Assembly (NCBI RefSeq): GCF_000834635.1
Contig: NZ_JXQV01000001.1
Coordinates: forward strand, 124,001-188,000
Direction of reading: 5' to 3'
Source of the DNA: Agrobacterium tumefaciens
GTDB taxonomy: Bacteria > Pseudomonadota > Alphaproteobacteria > Rhizobiales > Rhizobiaceae
DNA length: 64,000 bases
Shown here: piece after piece, positions 59,491 through 64,000 of the stretch
How positions within the stretch are numbered: position 1 is the stretch's first letter
How the letters are laid out: every line of letters begins with the position of its first letter
The notes under the pieces: model-generated
What the model was told of the DNA's origin: nothing
Databases searched by the model: none
What the model saw: the letters and a program-made list of their open reading frames with translations, nothing else
Translations under genes and position numbers: made by a program

Positions 59491-59506
59491 CGATTCACGT
59501 GAAACA
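59491..59506. promoter_or_regulatory. parS-like site 5 (CGATTCACGTGAAACA)
   Basis: Two mismatches to consensus (positions 1 and 3), with a perfect GTGAAACA half. It is intergenic just after gyrB. Its left half CGATTCAC is repeated in inverse orientation at 59473-59480 (GTGAATCG), forming a possible stem-loop. It contains GATTC (GANTC). Confidence 0.7.
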
Positions 59507-59516
59507 CAATCTTAAC

Positions 59517-59553
59517 AAATGGCCCGGCGGAGCATCTCCACCGGGCCATTTTT
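59517..59553. terminator. terminator between gyrB and the nitroreductase gene
   Basis: AAATGGCCCGG...GGAG pairs with CTCC...CCGGGCCATTT (one C-A mismatch) and ends in ATTTTTA, with A-rich sequence on the other side. It is a strong, probably bidirectional, rho-independent terminator between convergent genes. Confidence 0.85.
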
Positions 59554-59577
59554 ATGTCAGCTATGAAGCATAGACCT

Positions 59578-60180
59578 TCAGTCAGCCTTGCCGGTGAAGC
59601 GCCCTTCAAAGGCAACCTCCGACAGAGGCAACCGGTCACTTGGCACTTCGCGTTTCGCCAGTTCCTCGGGCAGGGTGCTCTTGTCAGCGATGGAGCCGAT
59701 GGCGACTGCTGCTTCCACGGCATAGCCTTCCGGCACGTCGAGCGTTTCAATGATCTTGTCTTTGAAAATGCCAGCCATGGCATGGGCGTGGTAGCCGAGA
59801 TACTGCGCCTGCATGGCCATCGATAACCAGGCCGAACCCGCATCAAAAGAATGGGTGGTTGCAGGCTTCTTTTCGCCCTCGCTTGAAACATTGTATGTGC
59901 GGGACAGGACGAACAGCAGCACAGCGGCATTTTTTGCCCAGCGCTGATTGCCTTCCATCAGCAGGCTGACGAAGGTGTCCCACTGCGGACTGCCCTTATG
60001 GGCATAGATAAAGCGGGTGGGTTGCTGGTTGGAGGAAGATGGAGCCCAGTGGGCGGCGTCGAGAATTGTCAGCAGATGTTCTCTCGGCATTCCAGCGTCA
60101 CCGAAGGCGCGCGGCGACCAGCGATCCAGGAATATGGGATCAATCGGAAACTCGGATTGGCGCGAATTGCTATAGGTCAT
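59578..60180 (-). CDS. nitroreductase-family protein
   Basis: FMN-dependent nitroreductase-like oxidoreductase, 200 aa. The N-terminal FMN phosphate-binding pattern is LDRWSPRAFGD, followed by ILDAAHWAPSSSNQQPTRFIYA. The middle segment SAWLSMAMQAQYLGYHAHAMAGI is typical, and the end has VAIGSIADKSTLPEELAKRE. The physiological electron acceptor cannot be told from sequence. It is a single gene, divergent from the FAH-family gene across about 200 bp. Confidence 0.88.
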   Translation of the reverse strand: MTYSNSRQSEFPIDPIFLDRWSPRAFGDAGMPREHLLTILDAAHWAPSSSNQQPTRFIYAHKGSPQWDTFVSLLMEGNQRWAKNAAVLLFVLSRTYNVSSEGEKKPATTHSFDAGSAWLSMAMQAQYLGYHAHAMAGIFKDKIIETLDVPEGYAVEAAVAIGSIADKSTLPEELAKREVPSDRLPLSEVAFEGRFTGKAD

Positions 60181-60376
60181 ATCATCTCCTCGACACGGTT
60201 CGACATCATGGTGCCATCGGCGCCGTTTTAGAGCGCCCTAATAGTGTCATACACCCGTGTTTCGAAAAATGCTTCCTTCAATGCGAGGCAGATCGATTTG
60301 CCACCGCATGAGGGGTGACACGGATAAATAGTTCGTTCATATATGCAGGCACTTGTCTGACAACGGGAGATTGACC

Positions 60377-61219
60377 ATGAAATTATTGCGCGTCGGCCAG
60401 CCGGGCCAGGAAAAGCCAGCCATTCTGGATCAGGATGGAAAAGCTCGTGATCTTTCGGCGCATGTGAAAGATATCGCCGGAGAGGCCATTTCCCCTGAGG
60501 GTCTGAAGGCGATTGCTGCTCTCGATCTTTCCACACTCCCGCTTCTTGCAGATGATCGCATTGGCGCCTGCGTTTCCGGCACGGGCAAGTTCATCTGCAT
60601 CGGCCTGAACTTTTCCGACCATGCGGCGGAAACCGGTGCGCAAGTGCCATCCGAGCCCGTCATTTTCATGAAGGCCACATCGGCCATCGTTGGCCCCCAT
60701 GATGATGTCATCATTCCGCGCGGCTCTGAAAAGACAGACTGGGAAGTCGAGCTGGGCGTCGTCATCGGCAAGACCGCCAAATATGTGTCTGAAGCCGATG
60801 CGATGGATTATATTGCCGGCTATTGCGTCTCGCATGATGTATCCGAGCGCGCATTCCAGACCGAGCGTCAGGGCCAGTGGACGAAGGGCAAATCCTGCGA
60901 CACATTCGGCCCCGTAGGCCCATGGCTTGTGACCAAGGACGAAGTCGCCGATCCGCAAAACCTCGGCATGTGGCTGAAGGTCAATGGCGAAACCATGCAG
61001 AACGGCTCCAGCAAGACCATGGTTTATGGCGTTGCCCATGTCGTTTCGTACCTCAGCCAGTTCATGTCCCTGCATCCCGGAGACATCATCTCCACCGGCA
61101 CACCTCCGGGCGTCGGCCTCGGCATGAAGCCGCCACGCTTCCTGAAGGCCGGAGATGTGGTTGAGCTTGGCATTGAAGGTCTGGGCACGCAGAAGCAGAC
61201 ATTCGTCGCTGACATCTGA
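60377..61219 (+). CDS. fumarylacetoacetate hydrolase (FAH) family hydrolase; 2,4-diketo-3-deoxy-L-fuconate hydrolase or ureidoglycolate-lyase-like
   Basis: 280 aa FAH-fold enzyme. The metal site is EVELGVVIGKTAKYV (ExE) with ICIGLNFSDHAAETGAQVP and VSHDVSERAFQTERQGQWTKGKSCDTFGPVGPWLV. The C-terminal DIISTGTPPGVGLGMKPPRFLKAGD is family-typical. Members with this pattern are annotated either as ureidoglycolate lyase or as 2,4-diketo-3-deoxy-L-fuconate hydrolase; the second would complete the fucose pathway encoded at 23-33 kb. Choice between the two is inference. GGGAG lies 7 bases before the ATG at 60377. Confidence 0.82.
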   Translation: MKLLRVGQPGQEKPAILDQDGKARDLSAHVKDIAGEAISPEGLKAIAALDLSTLPLLADDRIGACVSGTGKFICIGLNFSDHAAETGAQVPSEPVIFMKATSAIVGPHDDVIIPRGSEKTDWEVELGVVIGKTAKYVSEADAMDYIAGYCVSHDVSERAFQTERQGQWTKGKSCDTFGPVGPWLVTKDEVADPQNLGMWLKVNGETMQNGSSKTMVYGVAHVVSYLSQFMSLHPGDIISTGTPPGVGLGMKPPRFLKAGDVVELGIEGLGTQKQTFVADI

Positions 61220-61242
61220 GCAGAGCTTTTAATAGGCATCAG

Positions 61243-61272
61243 AAGCGCTGGCGGGCAACCGCTGGCGCTTTT
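61243..61272 (+). terminator. terminator after the FAH-family gene
   Basis: AAGCGC-TG-GCGG, loop GCAA, CCGC-TG-GCGCTT, then TT. The loop is a GNRA tetraloop and the stem has one 2x2 internal mismatch. It lies 24 bp after the stop codon. Confidence 0.6.
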
Positions 61273-61345
61273 CACGTTTTGTGCATGTGCGAAATGATGC
61301 TATCATGACGAAAAGACCACGATAAGCGACGGGAGGCGTTCATCC

Positions 61346-62581
61346 ATGTTCTATCAGTTCTACGAAATGAACCACGCTGCCATGATGCCGCTGCGGGCAA
61401 GTGCCGAACTGATGCGTCAGGCCTGTAGCAATCCCCTGAACCCGCTGTCCAACACCGCATTCGGCCGAAGCCTCGATGCGGGCTTTGAGGTTTTCGAGCG
61501 GCTGACACGCCGCTATGGCAAGCCGCAATTCGGGCTTGCTGAGACCGTAGTAAACGGGAAATCCGTTGCCGTTGCCGAAGAGATTGTTTGGGCAAAGCCC
61601 TTCTGCAATTTGCTCCATTTCAAGCGTGATCTTGAGCCCGTTGACAATACCGGCCCTAAGGTTCTGCTCGTCGCCCCCATGTCCGGCCATTACGCAACCT
61701 TGCTGCGCGGCACGGTCGAGGCGCTGCTGCCATCTGCCGATCTCTACATCACCGACTGGATCGATGCGCGGACGGTTTCGCTGACGGAAGGGCGTTTCGA
61801 TCTTGATGACTATATCGATTACCTGATCGAGATCATTCACCACCTGGGTGAGGGGGTCCATGTCGTGGCGGTCTGCCAGCCCTCGGTGCCCGCGCTGGCC
61901 GCCATTTCCCTGATGGAGGCGGATAATGATCCATGCGCGCCAGCGTCGATGACGCTGATGGGTGGGCCCATCGACACGCGGATCAACCCGACGGCTGTTA
62001 ACGAGATGGCCATGGGCAAGCCGATCGAGTGGTTCCGAGATAATGTCGTCATGCCCGTGCCATGGCCGCAGCCCGGTTTTGGTCGTTCCGTCTATCCGGG
62101 CTTTCTGCAACTGACCGGCTTCATGTCCATGAACCTCGACAAGCACATGACGGCGCACAAGGATTTCTACATGAACCTTGTGAAGAACGACGGGGATTCA
62201 ACGGAAAAGCACCGGGAGTTCTACGACGAGTATCTGGCGGTGATGGACCTCACAGCCGAATTCTACCTCCAGACCGTCGAAACCGTTTTCATCGACCACG
62301 CGCTTCCCAAGGGCAAGATGCTTCATCGGGGCAGGGCGGTGGACCCTACACACGTGAAACGCACGGCGCTTTTCACCGTCGAGGGCGAGAATGACGATAT
62401 TTCAGGTGCCGGACAGACGAAGGCGGCGCATGATCTCTGTCTGAATATTCCAGCTGATAAGCGCGAGCATTACACGCAGCCGGATGTCGGGCATTACGGC
62501 GTCTTCAACGGCTCCCGCTTCCGTCGGGATATCGTGCCGCGCATGCTGGATTTCATGTGCAAGCATGACCCGGCGGTGTGA
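61346..62581 (+). CDS. phaZ: intracellular polyhydroxybutyrate depolymerase
   Basis: Degrades stored PHB granules in the cytoplasm, 411 aa, without signal peptide. It has MFYQFYEMNHAAMMPLRASAELMRQ at the N terminus, PKVLLVAPMSGHYATLLRGTVEALL and the nucleophile region VAVCQPSVPALAA, where Cys177 replaces the Ser of ordinary lipase boxes, as in the PhaZa1-type enzymes. FTVEGENDDISGAGQTKAAHDLC provides the Asp region and QPDVGHYGVFNGSRFR the His. It is a single gene about 125 bp after the FAH-family gene, from which a terminator separates it. Confidence 0.93.
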   Translation: MFYQFYEMNHAAMMPLRASAELMRQACSNPLNPLSNTAFGRSLDAGFEVFERLTRRYGKPQFGLAETVVNGKSVAVAEEIVWAKPFCNLLHFKRDLEPVDNTGPKVLLVAPMSGHYATLLRGTVEALLPSADLYITDWIDARTVSLTEGRFDLDDYIDYLIEIIHHLGEGVHVVAVCQPSVPALAAISLMEADNDPCAPASMTLMGGPIDTRINPTAVNEMAMGKPIEWFRDNVVMPVPWPQPGFGRSVYPGFLQLTGFMSMNLDKHMTAHKDFYMNLVKNDGDSTEKHREFYDEYLAVMDLTAEFYLQTVETVFIDHALPKGKMLHRGRAVDPTHVKRTALFTVEGENDDISGAGQTKAAHDLCLNIPADKREHYTQPDVGHYGVFNGSRFRRDIVPRMLDFMCKHDPAV

Positions 62582-62626
62582 CACCAAGCACATAGCTTTT
62601 TGTGGAGCGAATCGCTATGAAAGGCG

Positions 62627-63394
62627 ATGTTTCCGCTTCTCCGAAAGACCCTGAGATCCGTTTCGCCGTCCAAGCCTGCGCCATCGCAGCGCATGGTGGA
62701 TGTGGGCGGTCGCAACCTGCCCATCACTATCAAGGAAAATCAGCGCGCCACCCGCATCACGCTTCGCATCGAGCCCGGCGGAAAAGCGCTGAAAATGACC
62801 ATCCCCTACGGTCTCCATCATCGCGAAGTGGATGATTTTCTGGATCGCCACAATGGCTGGCTGAAAAGCAGGCTTTCGAAATTCTCCACCGAGGGAAGTA
62901 TTACCGATGGCGGCAGCATCTCCATTCGCGGTGTTGCCCATCGCATCGAACATACCGGCACGTTGCGCGGTGTGACGCACACTGCAAAAGATGCAGATGG
63001 TGAGGCGGTTCTGCGCGTCAGCGGATTGCCGGAACATCTGGGCCGACGCATTGCGACCTTTCTGAAAAAGGAAGCGCGGGCTGACCTGGAGCGGCTAGTG
63101 GCGCATCACACGGCAAAAGTCGGCAGGCCCGCCAATTCCATTTCCATGAAGGATACGCGCAGCCGCTGGGGCTCATGTTCGCATGATGGGAACTTGAGCT
63201 TTTCCTGGCGCATCGTTATGGCGCCAGAAAGTGTCATCGATTATCTGGCCGCCCATGAGGTCGCGCATCTCAAAGAGATGAACCATGGACCGAAATTCTG
63301 GGCGCTCTGCGAAAAGCTTTGCCCCACCATGGAGGCCTCGAAATCCTGGTTGAAGCGCAACGGCTCGCAGTTGCACGCCATCGATTTCGAATAA
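62627..63394 (+). CDS. YgjP/DUF45-type metal-dependent hydrolase
   Basis: 255 aa zinc-peptidase-like protein of the YgjP/SprT-like group. The metal motif HEVAH is at residues 210-214, followed by LKEMNHGPKFW with a further His at 220; DTRSRWGSCSHDGNLSFSWRIVMAP just before is the family signature. The substrate is unknown. The first 25 residues are poorly conserved and the start is uncertain: an ATG at 62627 (AAGG only 2 bases away) or the internal Met at residue 23. It lies 45 bp after phaZ and may be co-transcribed with it. Confidence 0.85.
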   Translation: MFPLLRKTLRSVSPSKPAPSQRMVDVGGRNLPITIKENQRATRITLRIEPGGKALKMTIPYGLHHREVDDFLDRHNGWLKSRLSKFSTEGSITDGGSISIRGVAHRIEHTGTLRGVTHTAKDADGEAVLRVSGLPEHLGRRIATFLKKEARADLERLVAHHTAKVGRPANSISMKDTRSRWGSCSHDGNLSFSWRIVMAPESVIDYLAAHEVAHLKEMNHGPKFWALCEKLCPTMEASKSWLKRNGSQLHAIDFE

Positions 63395-63413
63395 ATCCTG
63401 TTCAAACCGTTTT

Positions 63414-63429
63414 GGATTCACGTGAAACA
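63414..63429. promoter_or_regulatory. parS-like site 6 (GGATTCACGTGAAACA)
   Basis: Two mismatches to consensus (positions 1 and 3), with a perfect right half. It is intergenic between the YgjP-type gene and trpF, about 14.4 kb right of the DnaA boxes. It contains GATTC (GANTC). Confidence 0.7.
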
Positions 63430-63497
63430 TTTACGCTTATGAGGGGACGATTAGATTTGGCTCGACTCACAGCCTATTTCATGGCACCTCCCAAGGC

Positions 63498-64000
63498 ATG
63501 ACACCGGAAATCAAGATTTGCGGATTGAAGTCCGCTGATGCAATCGAGCGTGCCGTTCGTCGCGGTGCAAGCCACCTTGGATTCATATTTTTCGAAAAGA
63601 GCCCGCGCAACATTGAGCCTGATATTGCCGGTAAGCTGGCAGATGCCGTGCGCGGCAGTGTCAAGATCGTGGCCGTGACGGTTGATGCCGACAATGACGA
63701 GCTGGACGAGATCATCCATTTGTTGAAGCCGGATATTCTGCAGCTGCATGGTCATGAAAGCCCGGAGCGGGTGCTGAACGTCAAGGCCGTCTACGGCTTA
63801 CCCATCATCAAGGCTTTTTCTATCCGCGATGCCGATGATCTTGCCAAGATTGATCCCTATATAGGAATAGCCGACAAGTTCCTGTTCGATGCCAAACCGC
63901 CTGCGGGTTCCGATCTTCCCGGCGGCAACGGTGTTTCCTTCGACTGGACCTTGCTGCACTCTCTTGACGAAGGCGTGGATTACATGCTTTCCGGGGGATT
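63498..64000 (+). CDS. trpF: phosphoribosylanthranilate isomerase (3' end cut by window)
   Basis: Isomerises N-(5-phosphoribosyl)anthranilate to CdRP in tryptophan synthesis. The frame from the ATG at 63498 reads MTPEIKICGLKSADAIERAVRRGASHLGFIF, where IKICGL carries the catalytic Cys, then LDEIIHLLKPDILQLHGHESPE with the substrate-binding QLHG, and FLFDAKPP with the catalytic Asp. It is open to the window edge (167 codons), with perhaps 40-60 residues missing. The start overlaps the stop of a 20-codon frame (63439-63501) as ATGA; no good Shine-Dalgarno sequence precedes the ATG itself. Confidence 0.93.
   Translation, partial: MTPEIKICGLKSADAIERAVRRGASHLGFIFFEKSPRNIEPDIAGKLADAVRGSVKIVAVTVDADNDELDEIIHLLKPDILQLHGHESPERVLNVKAVYGLPIIKAFSIRDADDLAKIDPYIGIADKFLFDAKPPAGSDLPGGNGVSFDWTLLHSLDEGVDYMLSGG

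Noticed and set aside
62346-62361. CTACACACGTGAAACG inside phaZ, resembling parS
   Set aside because: Only the ACGTGAAAC core matches; six mismatches to the 16-mer.

Overview
The window looks like the replication-origin region of a Rhizobiaceae chromosome (Agrobacterium/Rhizobium type alphaproteobacterium). The evidence is the mnmE-mnmG-rsmG-parA-parB block, the hemJ-hemE / ppsR-maf-aroE-coaE-dnaQ block that flanks the origin in this order, rhizobial-type TimA/Tim44 and SmrA genes, ParB-type palindromes, high GC, and dense ATGA-coupled genes. Nearly all bases are coding. I saw no rRNA, tRNA, CRISPR or insertion sequence.

Layout. (1) 1-4.5 kb: the end of leuD, leuB, a di-heme cytochrome c peroxidase, a small hypothetical protein and a YghU-type glutathione transferase. 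(2) 4.6-23 kb: a nearly complete aerobic-type cobalamin cluster. A strong promoter and cobalamin riboswitch near 18.7-18.9 kb drive a leftward DUF1636-cobW-cobN-cobG-cobH-cobI-cobJ operon, with cobL-cobE-cobM and cobB further along. cobK and cbiD sit on the opposite strand inside this run; cobO-cobQ, cobD and cobC lie to the right. Five convergent pairs between leuB and 23 kb overlap at their 3' ends, and two divergent cob pairs share a CATG start. cobA, cobP, cobS, cobT, cobU and cobV are absent. (3) 23-33.4 kb: a catabolic cluster for L-fucose or a related sugar. It has an RbsABC-type ABC transporter, an aldose dehydrogenase, a lactonase, a zinc alcohol dehydrogenase and an enolase-superfamily fuconate dehydratase on the minus strand, opposite a FadR-type regulator and a UxaA/GarD-family dehydratase. 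Copies of a TTGGTCARGCCAA operator-like palindrome lie in the divergent gap. (4) 33.4-47 kb, almost all minus strand: purH, a heparinase-fold protein, rsmB, htpX, an SDHAF4-like factor, parB, parA, rsmG, mnmG, mnmE and rho. (5) 47-49 kb: hemJ, hemE and a 400 bp gap with DnaA boxes, the proposed oriC. (6) 49-59.5 kb, mostly plus strand: ppsR, maf, aroE, coaE, dnaQ, secB, fxsA, a Tim44-domain gene, mltA, smr, an XRE regulator and gyrB. (7) 59.5-64 kb: a nitroreductase, an FAH-family hydrolase, an intracellular PHB depolymerase, a YgjP-type metallopeptidase and the start of trpF.

Gene orientation flips at 48.7-49.1 kb so that most genes on each side are read away from the proposed origin. Six sites matching the ParB palindrome TGTTTCACGTGAAACA with 0-2 mismatches lie between 33.4 and 63.4 kb, around that origin and around parAB. 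Four of the six have the same substitution, which creates a GANTC (CcrM) methylation site inside parS. This parS/GANTC overlap is the observation I would follow up first; the sugar-acid cluster with two unrelated dehydratases is second.
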